Below, piece by piece: positions 8,295 through 17,409 of a DNA stretch of 64,000 bases. Below the pieces are notes generated by a model that did no database searches, was not told the origin of the DNA, and was given only the letters and a program-made list of their open reading frames with translations. Position 1 is the stretch's first letter. Each line of letters begins with the position of its first letter. A program made the translations under genes and the position numbers. The stretch lies in the NCBI RefSeq assembly GCF_026768455.1, contig NZ_JAPPVQ010000017.1, forward strand, positions 62,001 through 126,000, given 5' to 3'. The stretch comes from Candidatus Nitrosotenuis cloacae (GTDB lineage: Archaea > Thermoproteota > Nitrososphaeria > Nitrososphaerales > Nitrosopumilaceae).

Positions 8295-9068
8295 TTGAGT
8301 GCGAGCTTAAAAGTTAAGATTGAAATTCTGTGCAAAGCAGTCAAAATACTCAAAAACTGGCATATCTACGTAGCATCCTATTTTCATCTTGTAAAAGACG
8401 ACGTTATTTTAGAAACTAGAAGTGGAATGAAAATCAAAGTAAGAACAGGATCAACTGATTTGATGGCCTTTACGAATGTATGGATATTACAAGAGTACCA
8501 TAAACCAAGCTTTGAAATTAAACACAATGACACCATAATTGACATAGGAGCACACGCTGGATTTTTTGCACTCTATGCCGCACAATATTGTAACACTGGA
8601 CGCATTTTTTGCTTTGAGCCAGTAAGTGACAATTTCAATTTACTTGTAGAAAACATACGCATCAACAAATTGACCAACATAACTTGTTATAATAATGCAG
8701 TTTCAAATCAGGACAAGGTTGTTCGCATTTATCTTAATAGTACAGATCAAGCCGCACACAGTGTTTATGGGGATGGGAAAGAATACATCGAAGTGGCTGC
8801 AACAACACTGAACGACATTATTAACGTAAACGGTATCAAAGTTGTTAATTTTCTCAAATTGGATTGCGAGGGATCGGAATATGATGTCTTACAAGCAACC
8901 TCAAACGAGCACATGAAAAAAATTCAGAAGATTTGCCTAGAATATCACATTTCAAAAGACGATCACACGTCACTCAATCTGTTAAAGAATCGGTTGTTAT
9001 CGCTGAATTTTCGAATTATTGATAATTCAACCACAAGCGATCTGGGAATACTATATGCAAGTAAATAA
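8295..9068 (+). CDS. FkbM-family methyltransferase
   Basis: SAM-dependent methyltransferase of the FkbM family, which O-methylates sugars. The SAM site is DTIIDIGAHAGFFALYAAQ, with the acidic ribose-binding loop IFCFEPVSDNFNLL. The family signature FLKLDCEGSEYDVL is present near residue 200. Starts at TTG, preceded by an AT-rich stretch with TATA-like sequence around 8265. At 257 aa it is a normal length. Part of the glycan-tailoring set, and it may methylate a sugar added by the adjacent GT4. Confidence 0.88.
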   Translation: MSASLKVKIEILCKAVKILKNWHIYVASYFHLVKDDVILETRSGMKIKVRTGSTDLMAFTNVWILQEYHKPSFEIKHNDTIIDIGAHAGFFALYAAQYCNTGRIFCFEPVSDNFNLLVENIRINKLTNITCYNNAVSNQDKVVRIYLNSTDQAAHSVYGDGKEYIEVAATTLNDIINVNGIKVVNFLKLDCEGSEYDVLQATSNEHMKKIQKICLEYHISKDDHTSLNLLKNRLLSLNFRIIDNSTTSDLGILYASK

Positions 9069-9128
9069 CAGAATACAACGTAGCAGGCATGATTCAGGCA
9101 GATCAAATAAGAAGTGGTGGGATAAACA

Positions 9129-10310
9129 ATGAAAGTTGCACTAGTTTGTCCCGCATCACTTCCAGCTACGCAGTTTGGAGGAATTTTGTTTCTTTGTGTG
9201 GATATTGCACAAGAGATTTCAAAATTTGGACATGATGTCACGATATACACTACAGATCTAGATTTTGCCAACAATGCAAAAACTTTTAACAAAAATCTAC
9301 CGCGATTGGAGACCATTCACGGATTCAAGATAAACAGAACCCATGTCTGGTTTTCATTTCAGTTGTTTTATATCAATCCTGGAATGTATGCCCAGATAAA
9401 GAAGAACAGACCAGACATAATTCATACAGTTGGTGTTAGAAGCTTTCAATCATTTATCGCTGCATTAATTTCGAAAAAACTCAACATTCCGCTAGTCATA
9501 TCGGATCAGGGCGGATTGACAACCCACCCAGACCTACAAGGGAATTTGATTAAAACGATATCCTACAAGATACAGGATCCCATGATAAAATTCGTCATAA
9601 ATCAGGCAACAAAGATTTCTGTAGCAAATGAATATGAGAGAGAGATTTTTTCAAATTTCTGTGATAAATCAAAAACTGTTGTGATTAGAAATGGAGTAAG
9701 CTTAGATGAATTATATTCTGATTCAATAGATTTTAGAAAAAAATATCAAATTGATGGCAAATTTGTTTTGTTTGTTGGCAGGTTTAGTACTGTGAAAGGT
9801 GTGGACATATTGCTAAAGGCATGGGCACTGATCAATAAAGATATGAAAAAGCAGCATGTCAAGCTTGTAATAATGGGAGTAGATTTTGGATTCGAGAAAA
9901 AAATGCTAAACATGATCGAAGAGTTGAAAATTGACGATACGGTATTGGTTATCAAAAAACCTCCCCGTGTTGATGTCATATCAGCCTATAAGACATGCGA
10001 ATTTCTTGCATTACCTTCCAGATGGGAGCTTTCCCCTCTCACACCGTTAGAGGGATTTGCGTTCAGAAAACCAGTCATAAGCACTACTGCACACGGCATA
10101 CCACACACCATTACAAATGGAGAAAACTCAATACTAGTGGAACCAGAAAATAAAAGAGAATTAGCAGATGCCATTTTGAAACTTCTACATGACGACAGGA
10201 TTAGGTCAGAATATGGTGAATCTGGCTACAGTCTTGTTAAGAACACATGCAATTCAAGCAACATGGCGGAAAAAACATTGGAAATTTACAAGGAAATACT
10301 CAATAGATAA
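9129..10310 (+). CDS. glycosyltransferase family 4
   Basis: GT-B fold retaining glycosyltransferase, 393 aa. The N-terminal acceptor domain starts KVALVCPASLPATQFGG, and the C-terminal domain holds the GT4 signature LFVGRFSTVKGVDILLKAW plus the nucleotide-sugar binding stretch LPSRWELSPLTPLEGFAFRKPVI with the conserved glutamate. No membrane segment is seen. The gene stands between a FkbM methyltransferase and a DegT aminotransferase on the same strand, 26 bases before the latter. Donor and acceptor cannot be told. Confidence 0.9.
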   Translation: MKVALVCPASLPATQFGGILFLCVDIAQEISKFGHDVTIYTTDLDFANNAKTFNKNLPRLETIHGFKINRTHVWFSFQLFYINPGMYAQIKKNRPDIIHTVGVRSFQSFIAALISKKLNIPLVISDQGGLTTHPDLQGNLIKTISYKIQDPMIKFVINQATKISVANEYEREIFSNFCDKSKTVVIRNGVSLDELYSDSIDFRKKYQIDGKFVLFVGRFSTVKGVDILLKAWALINKDMKKQHVKLVIMGVDFGFEKKMLNMIEELKIDDTVLVIKKPPRVDVISAYKTCEFLALPSRWELSPLTPLEGFAFRKPVISTTAHGIPHTITNGENSILVEPENKRELADAILKLLHDDRIRSEYGESGYSLVKNTCNSSNMAEKTLEIYKEILNR

Positions 10311-10336
10311 ATTATAGAATTATGGAATCTTGCTGA

Positions 10337-11488
10337 TTGAAAATAAAAGACGCTTTTAACAATAATTCAATTAAAGTGCCCTTTTTTGCGCCAGAAATTA
10401 CCAATCAGGATTGTAAAATGGTGCTGGATGCCTTGAAAAAACCACTTCTTACTGACGGTCCCATTTTAAGAAAATTTGAAGATAGTTTTTCATCCTTTGT
10501 TGGCTCCACATATGCAGTAGGAGTCTCCAACGCAACATCTGCCTTACATTTGTCTCTTAGAGCATTGGGAATAGGAAAAGGTGACGAAGTCATCATACCC
10601 GACATGACATTTGTTGCCACTGCTAGTTCCGTGATATTGTCAGGCGCGACGCCAGTACTTGCAGACATAAATTATGACGATCTAAACATATCTCCAAAAT
10701 CAATTGAAAAAAGCCTGACGCCAAGAACAAAAGCAATTCTTCCGGTTCACTTTGCTGGAAAGGCATGCGATATGGATGAAATAAAACGAATTGCCAGAAA
10801 GAACCACTTATTCATAATAGAAGATTGTGCTCATGCCCTAGGCACGAAATTTGGTGAGAAACACGTAGGCACTATTGGAGATGTAGGTTGTTTTAGTTTT
10901 TACCCAACAAAGAACATCACAACTATTGAAGGTGGCATGATGACTACCAACTCAAAAAAAATTGCAAATCATGTACAAGCCGCAAGAAACCATGGGATTA
11001 TGAAATCGTTGGCACAGAGATACACAGAAGGAAAACCATGGGAATACGATGTGACAGAAGCAGGATATAACTACAGATTAGATGAGATAAGATCCGCCCT
11101 CGGATTAAGCCAGTTGAAAAGACTTACAAATCTGAATAACCAGAGAAGGAAAATTTGTGAATACTATAATCATAGACTTCGGGATCAAGACGGGATTATC
11201 ACACCTGCAATATCAAAGAACGATTCATGTCATCTCTATATTTTAAAAATAAAAAAACAGGCCAACATGAACCGAGACAAATTATTTAAAAAACTGTTAA
11301 AAAACGGAATACGAACCTCTGTACATTACAAGCCACTACACAGATTCTCAGTACTTAAAATGAAAGCAAGAATATACGACAAGTTGGTTTTTTCAGATAA
11401 GGCATATCACGAAATAATCTCCTTGCCTCTTTATCCACAAATGCCAAGAAAGATTCAAGACAAAGTAATAGATTGCATATTACAATAA
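10337..11488 (+). CDS. DegT/DnrJ/EryC1/StrS sugar aminotransferase
   Basis: PLP-dependent aminotransferase that converts a keto nucleotide sugar to an amino sugar. Family motifs in order: NATSALHLSLRALGIGKGDEVI, IEDCAHALGTKFG, and the PLP lysine K192 in SFYPTKNITTIEGGM. The 383-aa length is standard. It starts at TTG 26 bases after the GT4 stop. The 4-keto sugar made by the RmlB-type dehydratases of the locus would be a natural substrate, giving for example a Qui4N or Qui3N type sugar. That choice is inference. Confidence 0.92.
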   Translation: MKIKDAFNNNSIKVPFFAPEITNQDCKMVLDALKKPLLTDGPILRKFEDSFSSFVGSTYAVGVSNATSALHLSLRALGIGKGDEVIIPDMTFVATASSVILSGATPVLADINYDDLNISPKSIEKSLTPRTKAILPVHFAGKACDMDEIKRIARKNHLFIIEDCAHALGTKFGEKHVGTIGDVGCFSFYPTKNITTIEGGMMTTNSKKIANHVQAARNHGIMKSLAQRYTEGKPWEYDVTEAGYNYRLDEIRSALGLSQLKRLTNLNNQRRKICEYYNHRLRDQDGIITPAISKNDSCHLYILKIKKQANMNRDKLFKKLLKNGIRTSVHYKPLHRFSVLKMKARIYDKLVFSDKAYHEIISLPLYPQMPRKIQDKVIDCILQ

Positions 11489-11605
11489 CTAATATTCTGT
11501 TTAGTAAAAACACGACGAAAAATAAATTGTAGCCAATTTTTCAATATTTTAGTTATAAAAAAAGCTCTAACAGATTATTAACGCACCAGCTATTCAGAAT
11601 TAATC

Positions 11606-12556
11606 ATGCGTAGAAAGATCATGATTTCATTGTTTTGTTCTGCAGTTATTGTCGTATTGATGTTGTATGTTATAATGGATTTGTATTTGTATACTTATGA
11701 TCCAACATGGCGCGGAATAATAAATTCCAGACATATTCAAGAAAAACCATATGTCTTTATTCTTGGAGCAAGTTACGCATATCCCATTAATGCAACTCAC
11801 GTAGCGGAAAGTTTGGAGAAGAACGATCTTGAATATGAAATATACAATTTAGCTGATATGAGTGACACACCAACTCACCGATTAAAGAGTTTGGAGCATT
11901 TAATTTCACTAAAACCAGAAGTGGTGATTTACTGCGTGAGTATAACCGATTTTGAGAATCCAGTTACACAGTCAGACATAATGAATAGATCTTCCACAGA
12001 TGAGTTTGAGACATTAAATCCCAAAAAAGAAATTACGAAGATTCTATCCATGACAACACAGAATAATTTAGATGGGAAATTTCCTACTTCACCAAAAGAA
12101 AGAACAATACTATCAATAAAATATCTGATAAGAGGACCAGAATTTATCCACAATCCATTCATAAATTATAAGATAACTCCCGTTACAGATGAGAAGACTT
12201 TTGATGCAAAGTATAATTTCACTTTCAGGGGAGTCGATACATCATATAATAATGAGGAACGAATTGCTCTTCAAAAAATAATTACTGAACTAAAGAAGAA
12301 CAACACCAAAATAATATTATTCACAGCACCGCACCACAAAGTGTTTCTTGACGCCGTAGGAGAATCTAATCTAATCGTTTTTGAATCCATCATGACAGAG
12401 ATTGCTAAACAAAACGATATTGATGTCCATTTTTTACACGACAAGTATGAAGAAATGAACATTTGGAGGGATCCACACCACATCGCAGTAAACAAAGAGG
12501 CAGTAATTTACAGTGATGACATTGCAAGCATACTTGAAAAAGAGCTGGAAAACTAA
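11606..12556 (+). CDS. AlgJ/DltD-like SGNH acyl-transfer partner of MBOAT
   Basis: A 316-aa protein with one N-terminal membrane segment (about residues 5-28) and an extracellular SGNH-hydrolase-like domain. The block I nucleophile region is FILGASYAYP and the block V Asp-His dyad is WRDPHHIA near the C-terminus. Its stop codon overlaps the MBOAT start (shared base 12556), the same pairing as AlgI-AlgJ/AlgX in alginate O-acetylation. It probably accepts an acyl group passed across the membrane by the MBOAT and places it on a glycan. A TATA-like TTATAAAAAAAG lies about 40 bases upstream of the start. Overall identity to characterised members is not visible, so the role is by architecture. Confidence 0.72.
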   Translation: MRRKIMISLFCSAVIVVLMLYVIMDLYLYTYDPTWRGIINSRHIQEKPYVFILGASYAYPINATHVAESLEKNDLEYEIYNLADMSDTPTHRLKSLEHLISLKPEVVIYCVSITDFENPVTQSDIMNRSSTDEFETLNPKKEITKILSMTTQNNLDGKFPTSPKERTILSIKYLIRGPEFIHNPFINYKITPVTDEKTFDAKYNFTFRGVDTSYNNEERIALQKIITELKKNNTKIILFTAPHHKVFLDAVGESNLIVFESIMTEIAKQNDIDVHFLHDKYEEMNIWRDPHHIAVNKEAVIYSDDIASILEKELEN

Positions 12557-14028
12557 TGCTGTTCAATACTTTAGATTTTGTAATTTTCTTTATAGTTGTA
12601 CTTACCACATTTGTGATTATAAAAAATAGAAAGTTCCAGCACCTATTCTTGTTATTGGCCAGTTATTTTTTCTTTTATTATTCAAGTAATTATTTGATAA
12701 CACTTTTAATTTTTACCACAATTTGGGATTTTTATTTTGGCCAACTAATCTACAAAGCTGACAACGTCGCCAGAAAGAAATTGTATTTAATAGTCAGCCT
12801 TGCAGGAAATTTAGGTCTGCTTGGTTTTTTCAAGTATGCCGATTTTGCAATAACACAATTCAATTTTCTAGGACATTATTTTGATCTTGGTATAAACATA
12901 CCCCTGCTAAATTTGGCATTACCCATTGCAATTTCGTTTTACACTTTCCATTCAATTACGTATACAGTAGGAATCTATAGAGGGCAATTGGAACCTGCAA
13001 GAACATTTACAGAGTATGCTATTTTTGTAGCAATTTTTCCGCAACTTGTTGCAGGTCCCATATTGAGAGCTAAGGAATTTTTACCGCAACTCAGAGACAG
13101 AATAGAAAACTCTCATGTCGGAGGAAGGCTTCGCCAGATCGTAATTGAAAGATCCAATCTGAAATATGGTATTACATTAATGATGTTTGGTTTTTTCAAA
13201 AAAATGTTTTTTGCTGATAACATTGCGCCCTTGGTAAACGATGTTTTTTCTAATCCCATAGGCCATGACTCCTTGACAATCATTCTAACAGCAATAGCTT
13301 TTGGTATTCAGATATACTGCGACTTTTCTGGATATTCAGACATTGCAATTGGTGCAGCACTTATAATGGGATTTAAAATCCCAATTAATTTTAACAAGCC
13401 ATATTTTGCAATATCGCCTCCAGATTTTTGGAGAAGATGGCACATTTCCTTGTCCACATGGTTAAGAGACTATCTTTACATTCCACTTGGCGGTAATCGC
13501 AAATCGAATTCTAGAACTTATTTGAATTTGTTCGTTGTCATGTTTTTAGGTGGATTGTGGCATGGCGCATCATGGAATTTTGTCATTTGGGGCACATTAC
13601 ATGGAACGTACTTGGCACTACATCGTGTAATGGTTAACCGATTTCCAAATTTGACCGGAATTAATTTAGAAAAAAATAGAATGCTGAAAATTCTAACAAT
13701 TATAGCGACTCAATATCTTGTATTTTTTGCTTGGATACCATTTAGAATACGAGATTTTGATGGTATGATGTATGCGATGCAGAAATATGTGATGATAGAC
13801 GTATCAGTTTCTTCATTTATAGAAACCATCAGATCATTTGAAATACCTGTGATGCTCATAGTAGCATTTTTTATCATACATTACATATCTTATAAAAAAC
13901 AGAATATGGTTGAGATTGTGTCCAAACTAAAGATGACTCGTTGGTTCCTATTTTCTACAGCTTGTGCTCTTTTAATCGTGTTATTCTACGGTGGAAGTCC
14001 GAGTGAATTCATTTATTTTGAATTCTAA
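12556..14028 (+). CDS. MBOAT-family membrane-bound O-acyltransferase
   Basis: Polytopic membrane acyltransferase of the AlgI/DltB type, 490 aa with around ten hydrophobic segments. The catalytic-histidine region is GGLWHGASWNFVIWG (H336), and a second conserved histidine follows in GTLHG. SPPDFWRRWHISLSTWLRDYLYIPLGGN is the family's most conserved part, quoted here only by its key residues WRRWH and PLGG. It would move acetyl or another acyl group from a cytoplasmic CoA or ACP donor through the membrane to the AlgJ-like partner encoded just upstream. Confidence 0.92.
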   Translation: MLFNTLDFVIFFIVVLTTFVIIKNRKFQHLFLLLASYFFFYYSSNYLITLLIFTTIWDFYFGQLIYKADNVARKKLYLIVSLAGNLGLLGFFKYADFAITQFNFLGHYFDLGINIPLLNLALPIAISFYTFHSITYTVGIYRGQLEPARTFTEYAIFVAIFPQLVAGPILRAKEFLPQLRDRIENSHVGGRLRQIVIERSNLKYGITLMMFGFFKKMFFADNIAPLVNDVFSNPIGHDSLTIILTAIAFGIQIYCDFSGYSDIAIGAALIMGFKIPINFNKPYFAISPPDFWRRWHISLSTWLRDYLYIPLGGNRKSNSRTYLNLFVVMFLGGLWHGASWNFVIWGTLHGTYLALHRVMVNRFPNLTGINLEKNRMLKILTIIATQYLVFFAWIPFRIRDFDGMMYAMQKYVMIDVSVSSFIETIRSFEIPVMLIVAFFIIHYISYKKQNMVEIVSKLKMTRWFLFSTACALLIVLFYGGSPSEFIYFEF

Positions 14029-14061
14029 TTATGTAAATCAATAAGAAGCATGCACAATTTG

Positions 14062-14724
14062 TCAATCAAGCGTAAATTGTATTGACGGCCTTTTTACATC
14101 TTTTGTGATATAACGACTTCCATGCCACGAAACTGGGGTCTCTTTAAAGAGCACCATCGTGTTATCAAGATTATGTGGTTCAAAGATGATAGATGATTCA
14201 TCTTCATTAGCACATATATAAGTTCCACCAGGATCGCCCTTGTTCCAATCTTTTGCAAGATACATGAGACAAGTCATTTTGTAACCACCTACAGCATTTT
14301 GGCTTTCTCCAAAATGATGGTGGGGCATATTAAAATCTCCTTTTCCATTAATAATAAAGATAAAATGTCGTAATTTTGTTAATTTGATACCAGAGTATGC
14401 ACTCATTTTTTCAATAAAATCTTTGGAAAATAAATAATGATGGAAATCATTCCATTCTTTGCTTAGAGATGGATCATCACTATCAACTGCTACTCTCCAA
14501 TCATCTTTTCCAAAATACCTTTTTTTTGCAGATCTTGTCATATCTTGTGGAATATACCAACGATCATCTTCTTTTGGAAAAGTCTTGCGCAATTTCTCAT
14601 AGAGATCTCTTTCCAAAACCTCTTCGATAAATCCATATGGGAATGGTTTATTATTTTTAAAAGTTTGTGAATTTGCAAGAATGTTGTTCCAGTTAAACAT
14701 TGTAAAATTCTCCTTCATAGTCAT
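14062..14724 (-). CDS. 2-oxoglutarate/Fe(II)-oxygenase-like protein
   Basis: A 220-aa protein whose C-terminal half looks like the double-stranded beta helix of prolyl-4-hydroxylase-type dioxygenases: LMYLAKDW, GGTYIC, the distal histidine in PVSWHGSRY and the 2OG-binding arginine in KRPSIQF. The position of the usual HxD proximal iron ligands reads PHHHFGES, so the acidic ligand is not in the normal place. It starts at ATG 14724 or at MFNW at 14700. It lies 5 bases downstream of an SRPBCC-type gene on the same strand. It may hydroxylate a sugar, lipid or peptide; the substrate is unknown. Confidence 0.7.
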   Translation of the reverse strand: MTMKENFTMFNWNNILANSQTFKNNKPFPYGFIEEVLERDLYEKLRKTFPKEDDRWYIPQDMTRSAKKRYFGKDDWRVAVDSDDPSLSKEWNDFHHYLFSKDFIEKMSAYSGIKLTKLRHFIFIINGKGDFNMPHHHFGESQNAVGGYKMTCLMYLAKDWNKGDPGGTYICANEDESSIIFEPHNLDNTMVLFKETPVSWHGSRYITKDVKRPSIQFTLD

Positions 14725-14729
14725 ATGAC

Positions 14730-15173
14730 TTAAGAGGTTTTTAGAGCTAAAGTGTTCATCTTGTATAGTAGACCCATCAATATGGTTTTATAATATTTCT
14801 TTATAACTGGAACGAGTATTTTATATTTTAGGCTAATTTTGAGATTTGCGGCAACCATTATTTTTGTTCCTTCATCCATTTTTTCAAACACTATGTTTAA
14901 TGTTGAGCCACTAAAAGGACCAGATATTACTTTACTAACAATAGTGTTTGGACGTTTAATTTCATGAATTGTTTGTTGGGTAAACTTTGCTTTGATAAAG
15001 CTTGTTAGAGAAATTTGCTCCTCGGTAGTAGTGGTGTTTTCATCCATTGCAATTATTTTAACAGATTCAAGTTGTCGAGTAAAGAAATTCTGTATATTTT
15101 CATAATCGGTAGCAATTTGGAATAATTTGACATTATCTGCAGGTAAATTCATTTCAAATTTTAGATCCACCAT
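14730..15173 (-). CDS. SRPBCC (START/polyketide-cyclase-like) family protein
   Basis: A 147-aa protein with the layout of the SRPBCC ligand-binding fold: a first strand ending in LPADNVKLFQIATDYENIQNFF, a central antiparallel sheet, and a long C-terminal helix (YKTILMGLLYKMNTLAL). Members bind hydrophobic ligands or act as small cyclases or chaperones. A TATA-like TTTTTATAG on the minus strand near 15202-15212 suggests it heads a two-gene operon with the oxygenase-like gene. The substrate is not recognisable. Confidence 0.6.
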   Translation of the reverse strand: MVDLKFEMNLPADNVKLFQIATDYENIQNFFTRQLESVKIIAMDENTTTTEEQISLTSFIKAKFTQQTIHEIKRPNTIVSKVISGPFSGSTLNIVFEKMDEGTKIMVAANLKISLKYKILVPVIKKYYKTILMGLLYKMNTLALKTS

Positions 15174-15373
15174 ATGTCAGCATTCTTGTTTCATGCCTCC
15201 TATAAAAATAGTTTATTAGAATGATTTCTCGAATTTTTCATTGTTCTTTGAATGTCAAATTTTGAAGTCTACAAATTGTATATTGCACGAATCTAGCTAA
15301 ATAATCTACACAATAACGGATATCTTTTATACGGTGAGATTATATGTTCAACAATTAAAGAATAGAGAGACAT

Positions 15374-16258
15374 TTGGATTTAGTAATAGGCATACCTGCA
15401 TATAATGAAGAAAGGAATATTGCCTCCATTATTTTGAAGCTCAGAAAAATAACTGATAAGATCATAGTTTGTAATGACGGTTCCTCAGACATGACAGGAC
15501 ATATTGCAGAAGAACTTGGTGCAATTGCCATAAATCATCCTAAAAACCTAGGTTATGGTGCAAGCATTAGAAGCATATTTTTGAAAGCAAAAGAGATGAA
15601 TTCCGACGTACTTGTAACTTTTGATGCTGATGGCCAGCACAGAGTAGAAGACATTCCAATTGTAGTGGAACCAATCATAGCTAATAAAGCAGATATTGTT
15701 ATAGGATCACGATTTCTGAAAAATGAAACTGAAATTCCAGAGTATCGGAAATTCGGAATTAAAATGATTACAAAACTTACTAATGCATCAATTAACGAAA
15801 ATTTGACTGATTCACAAAGTGGCTTTAGAGCATATAGTAAAAAGGTCGTTAATGAGATTGTGCCATCGGATTATGGTATGGGTGTTTCAACTGAAATATT
15901 GATAAAAGCTAGTAAAAGCGAATTTAAAATTGCCGAGGTTCCGATAGTTATTCTTTATGAGGGAGAGACGTCAACACACAACCCAGTATCGCATGGTGCT
16001 TCAGTACTGTTAAGCACAATAAAATATACTTCCATAGAGCACCCACTAAAATTTTATGGAATAACAGCATTAGTTTTCTTATCAATCGGATTATCATTTA
16101 TTCTTTGGACGATCCAGACCTATGCAGAACAACGTGAATTAATTACAAATGTGGCATTAATCGGAATTGGTACTACTTTAATAGGAGTAGTTCTGCTCAT
16201 CACCGCCATTCTGCTTTATACCTTGGTCAGTGTAGTGAGAGAAAACCACGATCATTGA
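15374..16258 (+). CDS. polyprenyl-phosphate glycosyltransferase (DPM1/GtrB-like GT2)
   Basis: Makes a polyprenyl-phosphate-linked sugar that GT-C enzymes use outside the membrane. The GT2 domain (residues 1-215) has VIGIPAYNEERNI, IVCNDGSSDMTGHIAEELGA and the metal-binding VTFDADGQHR. Two C-terminal transmembrane helices follow (about 222-245 and 257-282), typical of dolichyl-phosphate mannose or glucose synthases. Starts at TTG with a TATA-like TTTTATAC about 45 bases upstream. It precedes a flippase and a GT-C type membrane transferase on the same strand, which together form a lipid-linked glycan export set. Confidence 0.9.
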   Translation: MDLVIGIPAYNEERNIASIILKLRKITDKIIVCNDGSSDMTGHIAEELGAIAINHPKNLGYGASIRSIFLKAKEMNSDVLVTFDADGQHRVEDIPIVVEPIIANKADIVIGSRFLKNETEIPEYRKFGIKMITKLTNASINENLTDSQSGFRAYSKKVVNEIVPSDYGMGVSTEILIKASKSEFKIAEVPIVILYEGETSTHNPVSHGASVLLSTIKYTSIEHPLKFYGITALVFLSIGLSFILWTIQTYAEQRELITNVALIGIGTTLIGVVLLITAILLYTLVSVVRENHDH

Positions 16259-16280
16259 ATAACAGGGTGCTTTCAATCAA

Positions 16281-17408
16281 ATGAAAGAACTAAAAAAAAT
16301 ATTTTCTGTAGGCATAGCAAATGTTGCTGGAAACGGAATCGCGGCAATTTTTTGGCTATATATTGCAACAATTATGAGTGCGGAGCAGTATGGTTTGCTG
16401 CATTATTTTTTTGGGTTAGCAGGAATTATGCAAGTAGTTTCTTTCATCGGAGGTCCGACTACAGTTACGGTATTTACAGCTAAGGGCCTTAAATTACACA
16501 CCACATTATTTTTCATTTCTTTTATAGCGGTAATCATTGCAGCTATAGTAGTTTTTATTTCTTCAAATAACTTTGAAGTAGGTCTACTGGTAATTGGTTA
16601 TCTAATTATCGACATATCCACATCATTTTTGCTTGGAAAAAGATCATATGTCACATATACAAAATTCATTTTATTACAAAAAACTGTAATGGTTATACTT
16701 TGTTTATTCCTTTACAACTTGTTAGAAATCAATGGTATAATTTTGGGATTAGTTATATCTAGTTTCATTTTTGTTCCTCTTTTAGTTAAGGAATTCATCA
16801 GAACTAAGATTGATTTATTTTTATTAAAATCCAACATTCGGTATGTAATAAATAATTATATCTTGAGTTTAGTTGGTGGGTTTAGAAGCAATATTGATAA
16901 ATTAATTATCGCCCCGCTTGTCGGCTACGCAGTTCTAGGGCAGTATACATTATCCTTTCAGATGTATGCTGTGATTATGACGTTTTCTTTGATCGCATTC
17001 AAATATACATTACCAGAAGATGCCGCCAACAATTCAACACTGCATGTGAAGAAAATCACTCTAGCGTTATCAGTGATTGTTGCAATATTGAGCTCTCTTC
17101 TTTTACCAATTATTATCCCAATCACCTTTCCAAAATTTATTGATTCAATTGATTCAATTCGAATTATGAGCTTTGCAGTTATTCCAGCTACAATAAATCT
17201 CATGGTAAATTCAAGGCTATTGGCGGATGCAAGATCCACCATTGCATTAATTGGAATGTTTATCTCGTTAATTTCATTAGTATGCGGCATTATTATTTTG
17301 GGCTCTGTTTTCAATCTTGTTGGAATTGCAATGGCATTTGTAATTTCTCCAACTTTACAAGCAATATTCTATCAGTGTGTTTTACGCATTAAATTAAGGA
17401 GTATCTAA
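16281..17408 (+). CDS. oligosaccharide flippase (Wzx/MATE-like)
   Basis: A 375-aa polytopic membrane protein with about ten to twelve hydrophobic segments. The N-terminus (SVGIANVAGNGIAAIFWLYIAT) and the mid-protein NIDKLIIAPLVGYAVLGQYTLS are characteristic of polysaccharide flippases, which turn lipid-linked oligosaccharides to the outer face of the membrane. Slightly shorter than the usual 400-480 aa of Wzx. It follows the polyprenyl-phosphate glycosyltransferase by 22 bases and precedes the GT-C gene by one base, so the three are probably one operon. Confidence 0.83.
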   Translation: MKELKKIFSVGIANVAGNGIAAIFWLYIATIMSAEQYGLLHYFFGLAGIMQVVSFIGGPTTVTVFTAKGLKLHTTLFFISFIAVIIAAIVVFISSNNFEVGLLVIGYLIIDISTSFLLGKRSYVTYTKFILLQKTVMVILCLFLYNLLEINGIILGLVISSFIFVPLLVKEFIRTKIDLFLLKSNIRYVINNYILSLVGGFRSNIDKLIIAPLVGYAVLGQYTLSFQMYAVIMTFSLIAFKYTLPEDAANNSTLHVKKITLALSVIVAILSSLLLPIIIPITFPKFIDSIDSIRIMSFAVIPATINLMVNSRLLADARSTIALIGMFISLISLVCGIIILGSVFNLVGIAMAFVISPTLQAIFYQCVLRIKLRSI

Positions 17409-17409
17409 G

